A DNA stretch of 64,000 nt, taken from contig CAZSBE010000001.1 of assembly GCA_964604955.1 (NCBI GenBank), positions 1-64,000 of the forward strand. The letters run 5' to 3'. Positions 35,405 to 44,613 of this stretch are shown here, piece after piece. The position numbers and the translations under genes are program-made. Below the pieces are notes generated by a model. The model had not been told where the DNA came from. It did no database searches and saw only the letters and a list, made by a program, of their open reading frames with translations. The DNA comes from JALGWA01 sp964604955. Lineage in GTDB: Bacteria > Arandabacterota > Arandabacteria > Arandabacterales > JALGWA01. Every line of letters begins with the position of its first letter. Positions within the stretch are counted from its first letter, which is position 1.

Positions 35405-35983
35405 CTACCTGCCTCTCACGGCTTGCTCTCCGGCCCTCCGGGCCCTCTCGAGCACCTCCGGCATCTTCCTGACGTCACCCGCGTCGTAGGCGCCGGGCGC
35501 GAGCACCGAATCGACTACTTCAGACCTGACGAACCTGAGCGCGTCTTCAAACATCCCGACCACATGCCGCGCAGTGGCCGGGTCGGTGTCGCCCATGGGA
35601 ACGGCCAGCACCACGGAATGGCCGCTCAGTATGTCGCGGGCGTCGCGGCTGCGGACCCCGGCGAACCACCTGTCCACGAAGGCTTTCATCTGCGCGGTCG
35701 GCCCCCACCAGTAAACCGGGGTTCCCAGAACCCAGACGCCGCTGTCGTTGAGCTTCTCGAATAAGTCCTCCATATCGTCCGCCTGCGCGCACCGGCCCGT
35801 CGTTTCGCACGCGTAGCAGGCCCGGCAGGGGGCGATCTGGAGCTCGCTGAGCATCACCTTCTCGACCCTTGCCCCGGCGTCACGGGCGCCCTTCAGGATA
35901 TGGTCAACCAGGATGTCCGTATTGCCGCCTCGTCTCGGGCTCCCGACCACCCCGAGCACTCTCACGGGATCTCCGTCCGGCAT
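35405..35983 (-). CDS. NAD(P)H-dependent FMN reductase, iron-sulfur flavoprotein type
   Basis: This 192-residue flavodoxin-fold protein has the FMN phosphate loop GSPRRGGNTDILVD and a compact Cys motif CRACYACETTGRC (Cx2Cx2Cx5C), which is the 4Fe-4S motif of archaeal and bacterial iron-sulfur flavoproteins (Isf). WVLGTPVYWWGPTAQMKAF is the substrate-side loop. It probably shuttles electrons in anaerobic redox or peroxide/oxygen defence, which agrees with rubrerythrin and a selenoperoxiredoxin elsewhere in the window. It is first in a two-gene operon with the TauE-like exporter. Confidence 0.85.
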   Translation of the reverse strand: MPDGDPVRVLGVVGSPRRGGNTDILVDHILKGARDAGARVEKVMLSELQIAPCRACYACETTGRCAQADDMEDLFEKLNDSGVWVLGTPVYWWGPTAQMKAFVDRWFAGVRSRDARDILSGHSVVLAVPMGDTDPATARHVVGMFEDALRFVRSEVVDSVLAPGAYDAGDVRKMPEVLERARRAGEQAVRGR

Positions 35984-36217
35984 GTTGCCCCCCCTGTCCT
36001 GCGGTTTGCATCTTCACCCGAGAGCCTACACCAAGTGCCGAGAGGTTTCAATCCAAGCCGCGCATTCCGGCCCAAGCCGCCATGCGAAGCGCCGTGAAGC
36101 AGTATATTGAATGGGGGCCCGGGCGTTGTCAAGGGAAGCGGGCGAGGCTGTCCAGTTTGGGGTAGATGAACCACCGTTCATTCAGGTATGCTCTTACCCT
36201 GTTGAAAGGAGAACGGC

Positions 36218-36562
36218 ATGGGAAAAATCGTGGCGGTATGCGGAATCACGTGCAGCGACTGCCCGGCCTACATCGCAACGGTCAATGACGACGACGCGAT
36301 GCGAAGGCAGACGGCGGAAAAGTGGGCCAAGCAGTTTAGCGCGGACATCAAGCCCGAGAACATCAATTGCAAGAGCTGTCTTTCGACCGAGGAGCCTGTC
36401 TTCCACTACTGCACCCAGTGCGAGATCCGCAAATGCGGCATGGACAGGGATATCGAGAACTGCGCCCATTGCGAAGAGTATGCCTGCGAGAAACTGGCGA
36501 AGTTCCTCGACATGGTGCCGGCGGCGAGGGCCACGCTCGATGAGATCAGGCAGGGACTCTGA
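36218..36562 (+). CDS. DUF3795 cysteine-rich protein
   Basis: This 114-residue soluble protein opens VCGITCSDCPAYIAT and continues CKSCLSTEEPVFHYCTQCEI and CAHCEEYACEKL. The eleven or so Cys form several C-x2-C pairs, as in DUF3795, a small family expected to bind zinc. No enzymatic role is known. ATG 36218 has AAAGGAG upstream. A HAD gene follows 26 nt later, suggesting co-transcription. Confidence 0.85.
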   Translation: MGKIVAVCGITCSDCPAYIATVNDDDAMRRQTAEKWAKQFSADIKPENINCKSCLSTEEPVFHYCTQCEIRKCGMDRDIENCAHCEEYACEKLAKFLDMVPAARATLDEIRQGL

Positions 36563-36588
36563 GCGGGCCTTCCGCACGGGACAAAGGG

Positions 36589-37281
36589 ATGAAGATAACC
36601 ACAGTCTTCCTTGATGCAGGCGGCGTGATCCTTGACGAATCCGTGCAGGAGAGCGCCACGGCCGCCGTTGCGGTCGAGGTTCTGTCCGGCGTCGTCGGGG
36701 GCTATTCGGAAGACGCCTACTGGCGGGATGTCGAGGAGGCCGTGGGCCTCTATGCCCCGAGGATTTACCAGTACATCTTCTGGAAATATCTCAAGCCCGA
36801 CCAGAGATCGTTCGACTCGGTATATGGCGCCTTCATGGCGGAATGGCGGGAGCGGCGGCCGCCGCTGGATCTGATGCCCGGCATCGCCGCCGAGGTCGAG
36901 GACCTGGGCCGGGGCTTCGGCCTCGGCATACTCGGCCAGTACGGCAGGGAGGTGGTCGGGCTGCTCGAGGAACACTCGCTGCTGGGCTCTTTCAGGCACA
37001 CCTTTACGCAGGATGATTTCAGCCTGACCAAGCCGGACCCGAGGTACTATGAACAGGTGGCCGCTGCGTGCGGGGTGGACCCGCGCGCATGCATAATGGT
37101 CGGGGACAGGATTGACAAGGATGTGGTGCCGGCGCGGCAGGTCGGCATGAAGACCATCAGGATAAGGGTGGGAATCCACAAGGCCCAGGAGCCCAGGATA
37201 CCCTTCGAGGTACCGGATATCGAGCTGGCGGGCGTCAAGGGCCTGGCGGCGGCGGCGCGCAGGCTTGCGGCCGGGGAGTGA
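36589..37281 (+). CDS. HAD superfamily hydrolase
   Basis: This 230-residue protein has motif I FLDAGGVILDE (nucleophile Asp; the +2 residue is Gly, as in the FDFGGV branch), a helical cap, and motif III/IV TKPDPRYYEQVAAACG then IMVGDRIDKDVVPARQVGMK. It is a HAD-IA-type phosphatase or dehalogenase-like enzyme; the substrate is unknown. The stop overlaps the start of the methyltransferase by four bases (GTGA). Confidence 0.85.
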   Translation: MKITTVFLDAGGVILDESVQESATAAVAVEVLSGVVGGYSEDAYWRDVEEAVGLYAPRIYQYIFWKYLKPDQRSFDSVYGAFMAEWRERRPPLDLMPGIAAEVEDLGRGFGLGILGQYGREVVGLLEEHSLLGSFRHTFTQDDFSLTKPDPRYYEQVAAACGVDPRACIMVGDRIDKDVVPARQVGMKTIRIRVGIHKAQEPRIPFEVPDIELAGVKGLAAAARRLAAGE

Positions 37282-38300
37282 ATGCGCGGAGCATGAGCAT
37301 GGAGATCTTCGAATGGATCGAGAGGACTCTGAAGCCCGGGCCATGCAGTTCCGTCGAACTTCTGTATGACTCCATGGAATCGCAGTCATTTGAATGCCTG
37401 CCCGTCATCTACAGGCCATTCGACGCCGCCGACAGGTCGCACTGGTGCGACCGCGGGTCCATGTTCGACTTCCTGCATTCCACGCGCGGTGAGGGCGGCC
37501 GGCTTCTGGACTTCGGCCCGGGCGACGGCTGGCCTTCGCTAATAGTCGCCCCGCGGGCCGCCGGGGTCGTGGGCGTCGATGGGTCGGAGCGGCGCGTCAG
37601 GGTCTGCGCGGAGAACGCGGGGAGAATGGGATTTCAGAACACGGCATTCCTCCACGTCCCTCCGGGTCAGCCGCTTCCTTTCGAGGATGAGAGTTTCGAC
37701 GGTGTAATGGCGGCCTCGTCGGTCGAGCAGGCCCCCGACCCCGAAGCCGTGCTGAGAGAATTCTACCGGGTGCTCAAGCCCGGCGGGCGCCTGCGCATGA
37801 CCTACGAGGACCTGGACAGATACCGCGACAGCTCGAGATACGAAACCTGGGTCTGGTCGCCGCATGACGGCTGCACGCGGGTCGTGCTTTACGACAGGCA
37901 CATTGAAGACGAGTTCGCCGTCATGTACGGGATCACGTTTGCCGGGACCGCGCGGCGGGTCGGCCTTCCCCTCGATGAGACGGGCGTGCTCCCGTTCGAC
38001 CGGGTGACGCCGTGCCTTCTCGAGGGTGTCAGGAAACGAGTCACCGGAGCCATGACTTGCCGGCTCTCGCATCCCTCGGGGCGGACGTATTTCGAGTGGC
38101 TCAACGAGATGGCATTTGCAGAGGTCGTACCGTCGCACAGCGGGGCGTGTTTCGCGGGCGAGGTTTTCGACCGGCTGCCGGCCGGCGAACGCCCCGGTGA
38201 TATGGAATCGGTGGATGCCATGCTTGGGCCGGCCGTGGGGGTCGTCGTCGACCTGCCTGCTCCCCTCGCCGCCAATCCGCCGATTACCGCGATAAAGTGA
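37278..38300 (+). CDS. SAM-dependent methyltransferase
   Basis: This 340-residue protein has motif I DFGPGDGWPSLIVAPR, the acidic end of strand 2 (VVGVDGSERRVR), and FDGVMAASSVEQAPDPEAVL with FYRVLKPGGRLRMTYEDL, as in Methyltransf_11. The long C-terminal part (from about residue 185) is unassigned. It starts at a GTG sharing bases with the HAD stop, so the two products are made together. Substrate unknown. Confidence 0.82.
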   Translation: MNARSMSMEIFEWIERTLKPGPCSSVELLYDSMESQSFECLPVIYRPFDAADRSHWCDRGSMFDFLHSTRGEGGRLLDFGPGDGWPSLIVAPRAAGVVGVDGSERRVRVCAENAGRMGFQNTAFLHVPPGQPLPFEDESFDGVMAASSVEQAPDPEAVLREFYRVLKPGGRLRMTYEDLDRYRDSSRYETWVWSPHDGCTRVVLYDRHIEDEFAVMYGITFAGTARRVGLPLDETGVLPFDRVTPCLLEGVRKRVTGAMTCRLSHPSGRTYFEWLNEMAFAEVVPSHSGACFAGEVFDRLPAGERPGDMESVDAMLGPAVGVVVDLPAPLAANPPITAIK

Positions 38301-38340
38301 GACAGGAATGATCTTCCACATCGGGAGGAAAGACGGAAAA

Positions 38341-39648
38341 ATGGAATTCCGGAGAACATCGAACGGTCAGGACGTCCCGGCGGGGTTCAGGGCGCGTTAC
38401 GCGAGCCTCGTCATTCCGGTTCTCGTGTTTGCGGCGCTGATTCTGCTCTCCTGCGGCAAGGGCGAAGAGAGGAGCGCGGAGGAGGACCTGCAGGCGCGGC
38501 TCGATAAGATGCGGTCCCTGCCCTATACGGCGGTCAGCGACGAGGAGGCTTCCGCGGACCAGAGCGGTGTCCTCGTTTACGACAGGGACAGGGCGTGGCC
38601 GGGGTATAATCTCCTGTTCGACCGCCTGGAGACCAGGGCCGCGTTTCTGGACATGGAGGGCAACGTCGTCCACCAGTGGTCCGATATTCAGATGGGGGAG
38701 CGCGGCTGGCAGCACGGCATATTCCTTGAGAACGGGGACATCGTTACGTTCGTTCAGGACATGGAAACCGTCCGGCTCGACTGGAATTCCGTGGTGCTAT
38801 GGAAGAAGATGCGCCCGGTCCATCACGAAGTCTGCAGGCTCCCCGACGGGACCTTCTATTTCATCGGCCGGAAGATGGAGACCTACCGCGGCCTGCTTGT
38901 CAAGTTCCCGGTGATGATCCGGGTGGACGCCCAGGGCAAAGAGATAGGGCGATGGTCGACATACGATCATATCGAAGAGATCAAGGCGGCATTCGATACG
39001 CGCTCCTTCATCGACACCATACTGGACAAGCTCCTTGCTGAGGGCCGGGAGGGCGCGGTCGCGGAGAGCCTGGATGCCAGGTCGCTGCAGATCGAAGAGA
39101 TGGACATGGAAGTATATGACTATCTGCACATGAACACTATCTCGCTGCTTCCGGACACGCCTCTGGGCCGGAAGGACCCGAGGTTCGCAGCCGGCAACCT
39201 CCTCGTCTGCATGAGGAACGTCAACCAGATAGCGATACTCAAGGCGGACACTCAGGAGATTCTCTGGGTGTGGGGGGAAGGCGTGCTCGAGTGGCCCCAT
39301 CACCCTACGATGCTGGAGAGCGGCAATATACTCATCTTCGACAACGGCGTGAGAAGGGGATACACGCGGGTCATAGAGATCAACCCGCTTGACGGGACCA
39401 TTGAATGGCAGTACATGGGCGATCCGCCCGAGAGTTTCTATTCGGAGACCAGGGGTTCTGCCCAGAGGCTGCCCAACGGCAATACCCTGATATGCGAGAG
39501 CGACAAGGCCAGGGTGTTCGAGGTCACGGCCGGCGGAGAGATCGTCTGGGAGTGGCGCAACCCCGACCTCGTGGAGGGACACCGCGTCCAGGTCTACCGA
39601 ATGCTGAGATACCCCGCCGGTATGGTCGAGCCGCTCCTTAAGAAGTAG
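38341..39648 (+). CDS. Arylsulfotransferase-like lipoprotein (ASST fold)
   Basis: This 435-residue protein has a signal with lipobox ALILLSCGKG (lipidated Cys), then a six-bladed propeller of the ASST/DUF4733 kind: FLDMEGNVVHQW, LENGDIVTFVQD, VHHEVCRLPDGTFYFIGR, WPHHPTMLESGNILIFDNG, RLPNGNTLICESDKARVFEV. Tryptophan/His pairs in the blades match arylsulfate sulfotransferase homologues, in which a His is the acceptor nucleophile. ATG 38341 is preferred to ATG 38308 because it follows GGAGG and gives a sensible signal peptide. It is 40 nt downstream of the methyltransferase. Sulfotransferase activity is not proven. Confidence 0.75.
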   Translation: MEFRRTSNGQDVPAGFRARYASLVIPVLVFAALILLSCGKGEERSAEEDLQARLDKMRSLPYTAVSDEEASADQSGVLVYDRDRAWPGYNLLFDRLETRAAFLDMEGNVVHQWSDIQMGERGWQHGIFLENGDIVTFVQDMETVRLDWNSVVLWKKMRPVHHEVCRLPDGTFYFIGRKMETYRGLLVKFPVMIRVDAQGKEIGRWSTYDHIEEIKAAFDTRSFIDTILDKLLAEGREGAVAESLDARSLQIEEMDMEVYDYLHMNTISLLPDTPLGRKDPRFAAGNLLVCMRNVNQIAILKADTQEILWVWGEGVLEWPHHPTMLESGNILIFDNGVRRGYTRVIEINPLDGTIEWQYMGDPPESFYSETRGSAQRLPNGNTLICESDKARVFEVTAGGEIVWEWRNPDLVEGHRVQVYRMLRYPAGMVEPLLKK

Positions 39649-39653
39649 AGCTC

Positions 39654-39676
39654 CCGGCCCGCGGAGTCCGGGCCGG
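39654..39676. terminator. GC-rich hairpin between convergent genes
   Basis: An 8-bp stem (CCGGCCCG with CGGGCCGG) closes a 7-nt loop directly after the stop of the arylsulfotransferase-like gene and before the end of the convergent serpin gene. There is no T-run, so it is only a possible bidirectional terminator. Confidence 0.35.
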
Positions 39677-39694
39677 ACTCCCGGCCTCCGTTGC

Positions 39695-40942
39695 TCACGC
39701 CGTGGGGTCCACGATTTTCCCGATGAAGAGAATGGTCCCCGAGTGCTTCTCGCGTATCGCAAGAATGAAGGGGCGGTTGACGGACATCTCGAACGGTCCC
39801 TCGGAGGATTCGACCATTTCCACGGCAGTCACGGCGGCCGCCTCCGTCCCCTCCTCGTCGACCCTGACGTAGGTCTTGTGTATCACCCTGTTTATCCAGA
39901 GCCCGCCCTCATCGCGCATGCCGGTGAAGTCGGCTCCGTAAGCGCTGAATGCTATGCCCATGCCGAGAGCCGTGAGGGCGTCATTCATGAGAAGGTCGTA
40001 CTCGATTTCAAACCTGGGCAGATAGACTCTTCCCTCTTCAACCGCGAAACCCGCCACCCACGCGTCCCAGTTATCCCGGCTGAACTCGCCGATGACCGAG
40101 TCTATTTCCACTCCGGGCCCGGGAAGGAACACGGTCATGCTGTACCAGCCGTCGCCGTATGGAAGGTCCACTGCCTGGAAGAGATCGTTGGCCAGGTACA
40201 TGAACTCGCATTTCTCCTCGTCACCGGGGCGCTGCATCATGTCGCAGGTCACGCTTGAGCCGCCCGGCAGGTAGAAAGGGACCTCCGACGTGAGAGCAGG
40301 GTCGAACTCGTGGAGCCAGGTTCCCAGGAAATAGATGGCATTGATCAGATACATCACGACGTCCTCGCCGATGGGCGGCTCGATGATCCGGTCGATTTTA
40401 CCGTGGGTCTTATCTTCCACCCATGCGTTTATCGTGTCGGCGGCGTTCGGCCCCGCGAAGTTCAACGGCCTCACCGCGGCGTCGAAATAGGTCCGGCAGG
40501 TGTCGAGAAAATCCTGCCTGAAGACGTGACCGTCGTCGTACCAGATGGAATTGGCGATCTCGAACACGGTCTCCGGGTCGAGCCCGGTGAGCTTGTCTAT
40601 GAGGCTCCGGTAGGACAGGTCCATCTGGTGCATGCTGAGACCCGAAAATCCCAGCGTGTTCATCATCGCCTCGAGCGTCGTGGTGCGCGCGCCGTTCGCG
40701 GTCATGCCCAGCGCCATTGAGGCGCTGAAAGGCGAGATGAAGATGTTCTCATCCTGTGCCGCGGCTGTGTTGACCTCGCGGAAGAGGTCGAGTCCGAAGG
40801 CGTTATTGGAATCGATCACACTCCGCTCGGCTTCGGTTATGACCGGTCCCCCGGTCTCTGCCGGGGAAGTGGGCTGGTCGCCGCAGCTCAATGCCAGAAG
40901 GGACACGCAGATCAGAGCGGCCGTCAGGAAACGTAGAGTCAT
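39695..40942 (-). CDS. Serpin (serine protease inhibitor) lipoprotein
   Basis: This 415-residue protein has a lipobox signal (LALSCGD) and the full serpin fold: NAFGLDLFREV, ENIFISPFSASMALGMTANG, INAIYFLGTW, and the hinge and reactive-centre loop EEGTEAAAVTAVEMVESSEG followed by NRPFILAIREKHSGTILFIG. The hinge is rich in small residues (Thr, Ala), as needed for loop insertion, so it should be inhibitory. The likely scissile bond lies near the Glu-Ser-Ser stretch. Membrane-anchored serpins in bacteria protect against outside or own proteases; a large tricorn protease is encoded head to head. Confidence 0.9.
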   Translation of the reverse strand: MTLRFLTAALICVSLLALSCGDQPTSPAETGGPVITEAERSVIDSNNAFGLDLFREVNTAAAQDENIFISPFSASMALGMTANGARTTTLEAMMNTLGFSGLSMHQMDLSYRSLIDKLTGLDPETVFEIANSIWYDDGHVFRQDFLDTCRTYFDAAVRPLNFAGPNAADTINAWVEDKTHGKIDRIIEPPIGEDVVMYLINAIYFLGTWLHEFDPALTSEVPFYLPGGSSVTCDMMQRPGDEEKCEFMYLANDLFQAVDLPYGDGWYSMTVFLPGPGVEIDSVIGEFSRDNWDAWVAGFAVEEGRVYLPRFEIEYDLLMNDALTALGMGIAFSAYGADFTGMRDEGGLWINRVIHKTYVRVDEEGTEAAAVTAVEMVESSEGPFEMSVNRPFILAIREKHSGTILFIGKIVDPTA

Positions 40943-41006
40943 AATGCACCTCCGCTGCTTGGCTCTGTATAATCCTAGCAGATTTCGCGGTTTCTTGCAT
41001 CATCAA

Positions 41007-41086
41007 ACCGGGGCCGGGCCTGAAAGGTTGGTGGAGAGAAGAACCAACCGAGTCGGAGAACTTACGGGTCAAGCTCCGGCCCCGGT
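41007..41086. ncRNA. Strongly structured intergenic element (nested inverted repeats)
   Basis: Within the 315-nt gap (40943-41257) between the serpin and tricorn genes, two nested inverted repeats occur. The outer arms ACCGGGGCCGG (41007-41017) and CCGGCCCCGGT (41076-41086) pair perfectly over 11 bp; pairing continues inward with GC-x-TGA against TCA-x-GC. Inside, GGTTGGT (41026-41032) pairs with ACCAACC (41043-41049). The element could be a structured RNA, an attenuator, or an inserted palindromic repeat; strand is unknown. It is not a tRNA. Apart from this and the promoter at 41194 the gap shows nothing else. Confidence 0.45.
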
Positions 41087-41193
41087 ACGCAGTTCCCGGT
41101 TCACTATACCCAACTCTCGCGCCGGTGCTAACCCCCAAAGCAGGATAGCGAATCCCCGCCTCCGGGCTGCGCCGGGTGAACCTTCCTGGACCA

Positions 41194-41222
41194 TTGAATA
41201 CGCGGGCCTCTTGATGTAAACT
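41194..41222 (+). promoter_or_regulatory. Sigma70-type promoter for the tricorn protease gene
   Basis: TTGAAT and TAAACT are separated by 17 nt; the ATG at 41258 follows about 35 nt later with ATAAGGAG upstream. Confidence 0.6.
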
Positions 41223-41257
41223 CTCCGTCTGGCATACCCCTACATAAGGAGACAGCA

Positions 41258-44200
41258 ATGAAGTTCTTTCCGGCAGTTATCGTCGCAATCGTCTTCGCCA
41301 TCGGCCCGGTCGCGGTAAGCGGTTCCGTTGACGGCTACTATCGTTATCCCGCGATCCATGAGGACTTCATCGTCTTCACTTCGGAGGGCGACCTCTACAG
41401 GGTCGGGATCGAGGGAGGTACGGCGCGCCGGCTTACCACGCACCCCGGCCTCGAGTACAGGTCGGCGATTTCCCCCGACGGTAAGACCATAGCCTTCTCG
41501 GCGCATTACGAGGGCCCGAGGGAGGTCTATACAATGCCGTCAGGCGGCGGGCTTCCGACGCGGCGCACCTTTACCGGCGAGCACGAGCACGTGACGGGCT
41601 GGACGCCCGACGGGAAGATCATCTACACGACGCGTCACTTCTCCACGCTTCCCGAATGGCGGCTCGCGACCATCGATCTTGACGGCGGGAAGAACGATGT
41701 CCTTCCCCTCGCCCAGGCCAACGACGGCTGCTTCACTCCGGACGGGAAGACACTGTTCTTCACCCGCTTTCCGACGCCGGGAAGCCACGCGAAGCGTTAC
41801 ACCGGCGGGGCGGCCCAGAACATCTGGAAGTTCACGGCCGGTTCGGAAGAGGCGCAGCCCATGACGGCGGACTACCCGGGTACGAGCAGGACCCCGATGT
41901 GGTTCGGCGGCAGGGTCTATTTCGCAAGCGACCGCGACGGCACCATGAATATCTGGTCCATGACCGAAACGGGCGGAGACCTTCGCCAGCACACCTTCCA
42001 CAGCGGGTGGGACGTGAAGACACCGGCCATGCATGCCGGTAAGATCGTCTACCAGTCCGGCGCGGACCTTTACGTGTATGACGCGGCGGACGACACGGAG
42101 AGGCTCGTCCCGATAAAACTCGCTTCGGACTTCGACCAGGTCCGCGAGAGATGGGTCACCGACCCCGTCACGTACATCACGTCGGCGCATGTGTCACCCG
42201 ACGGCGCCCTGCTGGCGCTCTCATCGAGAGGCCGCGTGTTCGTCGCCCCCCTCAAGCAGGGAAGACTGGTCGAGGCCACGCGCAAGAACGGGGTTCGCTA
42301 CCGCGACGCCCGCTTCATGCCCGACGGCGAGAACCTGCTCTTTCTGTCGGATGAGACCGGCGAGTTCGAGTTCTGGACGGTCCGCGCGGATGGCATCGGC
42401 GAGGCCGCCAGGATCACCAGTGACGCCGCCGTGTACCGCTTCGAAGGCGTACCTTCCCCGGACGGCAAGCATGTTGCCTATACGGACAAGAACTACGACC
42501 TCTGGGTGCGGAATGTGTCCGGTAGCAGGGTGCTCAAGGTCGCTTCCTCAATGGAGGGGAACTTCGAGGACCTGGCCTGGTCGCCGGACAGCAGATGGCT
42601 CGCATTCGTAGAGGATCCGGCGAACTGGAACTCCCAGATCAGGCTATACAGCCTGGACGATACCAGTATCACCGACCTGACCACCGACCGGGCCCAGAGC
42701 TACAGCCCGGCATGGAGCCCCGACGGCAAGTGGATTTACTTTCTCTCCGACCGGCACTTCGAATCCGTAACGCGGAGCGTCTGGGGAACGAGGCAGCCCG
42801 AGCCGTTTCTCGACAGGGAGACGAAGATCTACATGATCTCGCTTAAGAAGGGCGAGCGCTCGCCCTTCCGGCCCGACGATGAGGTATTCTCGGCCGCGGG
42901 TGATGACGAGAAGGACGGAGGCGGGGACGACGCGGAAGGCGAAAAGGACGTCCGCGTGGAAATCGACTTCGCCGGGCTCCAGGCCAGAATAATGGAAGTG
43001 CCCGTGGATCCGGGCAACTACTCCGACTTGTCGGCCACGGCCAAGCACCTTTACTGGGTCGAGGAGACAACGGCGGTGACACCCGAGAAGCGTCTCAAGG
43101 CCCTCCAGATCAAGAACGAGGACATCGAAGTCAAGACGGTGCTCGAGGGCATAAAGGAATACGAACTCTCGGGGGACCTGGAGAAGGTCATGGCGCGCGT
43201 GGGCGATACCTTCTACGTGTTCGATGCCTCGGGCAGCGATCCCGGCGATCTGGGCAAGAGCAAGGTAGACCTTTCGGGGTGGGTCTTCTCGGTCGACCCC
43301 CGCGAGGAGTGGCGGCAGATGCTCGTGGATGCCTGGCGGATGGAGCGGGATTTCTTCTATGACCGCAACCTCCATAATGTCGACTGGAAGAGGCATCTGG
43401 AAAGGCACCTTCCCCTCGTCGAGCGGGTCAACGACCGCAACGAGCTCAACGATCTCATAGCCCATCTCATCAGTGAACTCTCGGCCCTTCACATGTTCGT
43501 CTGGGGCGGGGACATCCGCGAGGGTGATGAGGATATTACTCCAGCCTCGCTGGGCGCGCGCCTGGAGCGCGACGAACGCGCTGGCGGCTACCGCATCGGC
43601 TACATCTACAGGGCTGATCCCGACTACCCGGACCGGCTGTCTCCGCTGGCCCGGCCGGACCTCGGCATCTCCCAGGGCGACGTGATAGTGTCGATGAACG
43701 GCGTGGCCACTCTGGCTGTGGAACATCCGGGCGTGCTTCTCAAGAACAAGGCCGGCGAGCAGGTACTGCTCACGCTGAAGCCCGCGAGGGGAGGCGCGGA
43801 GAGAAACGTTATTGTAGAGCCCATCAGCCCCGGCGCCGCCAGGAGCCTGCGCTATGACGATTGGGAGTACACGCGCAGGCTGATGGTGGAGGACCTGGGT
43901 GGCGGTGATATCGGCTACGTTCACCTCAGGGCCATGGGAGGGGACGACTATGCCGATTGGGTCAAGGGCTTCTTCCCGGTCTTCAAGCGCAAGGGCCTGA
44001 TCATAGACGTGCGCAACAACACGGGCGGCAACATCGACTCCTGGATACTCGAGAAGCTCCTGCGCCGGGCCTGGTTCTACTGGGCTCCCCGCGTCGGCAG
44101 CCCCTACTGGAACATGCAGTACGCCTTCCGGGGCCACGCGGTCGTCATCTGCAACGAGTCCACCTTCTCCGACGGCGAGGCCTTCGCCGAGGGCTTCCGC

Positions 44201-44518
44201 CGGCTGGGCCTGGGCGCGGTAATAGGCACGCGCACCGAGGGCGGGGAGGTCTGGTGGTCTGGCAATACCTATCTTGCCGACAGGGGTATCGCGACCGCGG
44301 CCCAGTCGGGGGTCTATGGGCCCGAGGGCGAATGGCTCATAGAGGGCCACGGGGTAGAGCCCGACGTAGTGGTGGACAACCTTCCCCATGAGACTTTCAA
44401 GGGAAGGGATGCGCAGCTCGAGGCCGCAGTCCATCACCTTAAGGGGCTGATCAGCTCCCGGCCGGTGGAGGTGCCGCCAGTACCGGCCTATCCCGACAAG
44501 TCCTTCGACTATGAGTAG
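41258..44518 (+). CDS. Tricorn-like S41 protease
   Basis: This 1086-residue exported protein has a signal peptide (FFPAVIVAIVFAIGPVAVSG), two propeller domains made of WD40/PD40-like repeats (SAISPDGKTIAFSAHYEGPR, SYSPAWSPDGKWIYFLSD), a charged linker (about 545-570), a mixed C1 domain with His745 (SALHMFVWGG), a PDZ domain (GISQGDVIVSMNGVATL) and the S41 core with RNNTGGNIDSWILEK and Ser971-Asp972 in STFSDGEAFAEGF, then GTRTEGGEVWWSG. These match the tricorn His and Ser-Asp catalytic residues. It degrades peptides, in the periplasm rather than the cytoplasm given the signal. Its neighbour is a lipoprotein serpin. Confidence 0.92.
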   Translation: MKFFPAVIVAIVFAIGPVAVSGSVDGYYRYPAIHEDFIVFTSEGDLYRVGIEGGTARRLTTHPGLEYRSAISPDGKTIAFSAHYEGPREVYTMPSGGGLPTRRTFTGEHEHVTGWTPDGKIIYTTRHFSTLPEWRLATIDLDGGKNDVLPLAQANDGCFTPDGKTLFFTRFPTPGSHAKRYTGGAAQNIWKFTAGSEEAQPMTADYPGTSRTPMWFGGRVYFASDRDGTMNIWSMTETGGDLRQHTFHSGWDVKTPAMHAGKIVYQSGADLYVYDAADDTERLVPIKLASDFDQVRERWVTDPVTYITSAHVSPDGALLALSSRGRVFVAPLKQGRLVEATRKNGVRYRDARFMPDGENLLFLSDETGEFEFWTVRADGIGEAARITSDAAVYRFEGVPSPDGKHVAYTDKNYDLWVRNVSGSRVLKVASSMEGNFEDLAWSPDSRWLAFVEDPANWNSQIRLYSLDDTSITDLTTDRAQSYSPAWSPDGKWIYFLSDRHFESVTRSVWGTRQPEPFLDRETKIYMISLKKGERSPFRPDDEVFSAAGDDEKDGGGDDAEGEKDVRVEIDFAGLQARIMEVPVDPGNYSDLSATAKHLYWVEETTAVTPEKRLKALQIKNEDIEVKTVLEGIKEYELSGDLEKVMARVGDTFYVFDASGSDPGDLGKSKVDLSGWVFSVDPREEWRQMLVDAWRMERDFFYDRNLHNVDWKRHLERHLPLVERVNDRNELNDLIAHLISELSALHMFVWGGDIREGDEDITPASLGARLERDERAGGYRIGYIYRADPDYPDRLSPLARPDLGISQGDVIVSMNGVATLAVEHPGVLLKNKAGEQVLLTLKPARGGAERNVIVEPISPGAARSLRYDDWEYTRRLMVEDLGGGDIGYVHLRAMGGDDYADWVKGFFPVFKRKGLIIDVRNNTGGNIDSWILEKLLRRAWFYWAPRVGSPYWNMQYAFRGHAVVICNESTFSDGEAFAEGFRRLGLGAVIGTRTEGGEVWWSGNTYLADRGIATAAQSGVYGPEGEWLIEGHGVEPDVVVDNLPHETFKGRDAQLEAAVHHLKGLISSRPVEVPPVPAYPDKSFDYE

Positions 44519-44548
44519 AGACCGGGCCACGTTCCGGACACCGCTGAC

Positions 44549-44577
44549 TTGACCGGCCGCGGCGCCTCCACTATACT
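44549..44577 (+). promoter_or_regulatory. Sigma70-type promoter for the DUF2007-like gene
   Basis: TTGACC and TATACT are separated by 17 nt. The predicted start near 44584 leaves about 30 nt before ATG 44614. Confidence 0.65.
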
Positions 44578-44613
44578 CAGGCGCGCATGGACCGGAAGCG
44601 AGGGGAAGTTCCG

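Noticed and set aside
36096..36130. Minus-strand promoter with TTGACA and TATACT upstream of the flavoprotein gene
   Set aside because: The boxes are good but the spacer is 20 nt, too long for sigma70, and the distance to the start is about 115 nt; not called.
41007..41086. tRNA (including selenocysteine tRNA) in the structured gap
   Set aside because: There is no acceptable T-arm (TTC-R-A loop), no anticodon stem-loop at the right spacing, and the outer stem is too long.
42644..44530. Long open frame (628 codons) on the strand opposite the tricorn gene
   Set aside because: It lies wholly within the convincing tricorn gene; long antisense frames are expected in GC-rich DNA and the translation has no domain signature.
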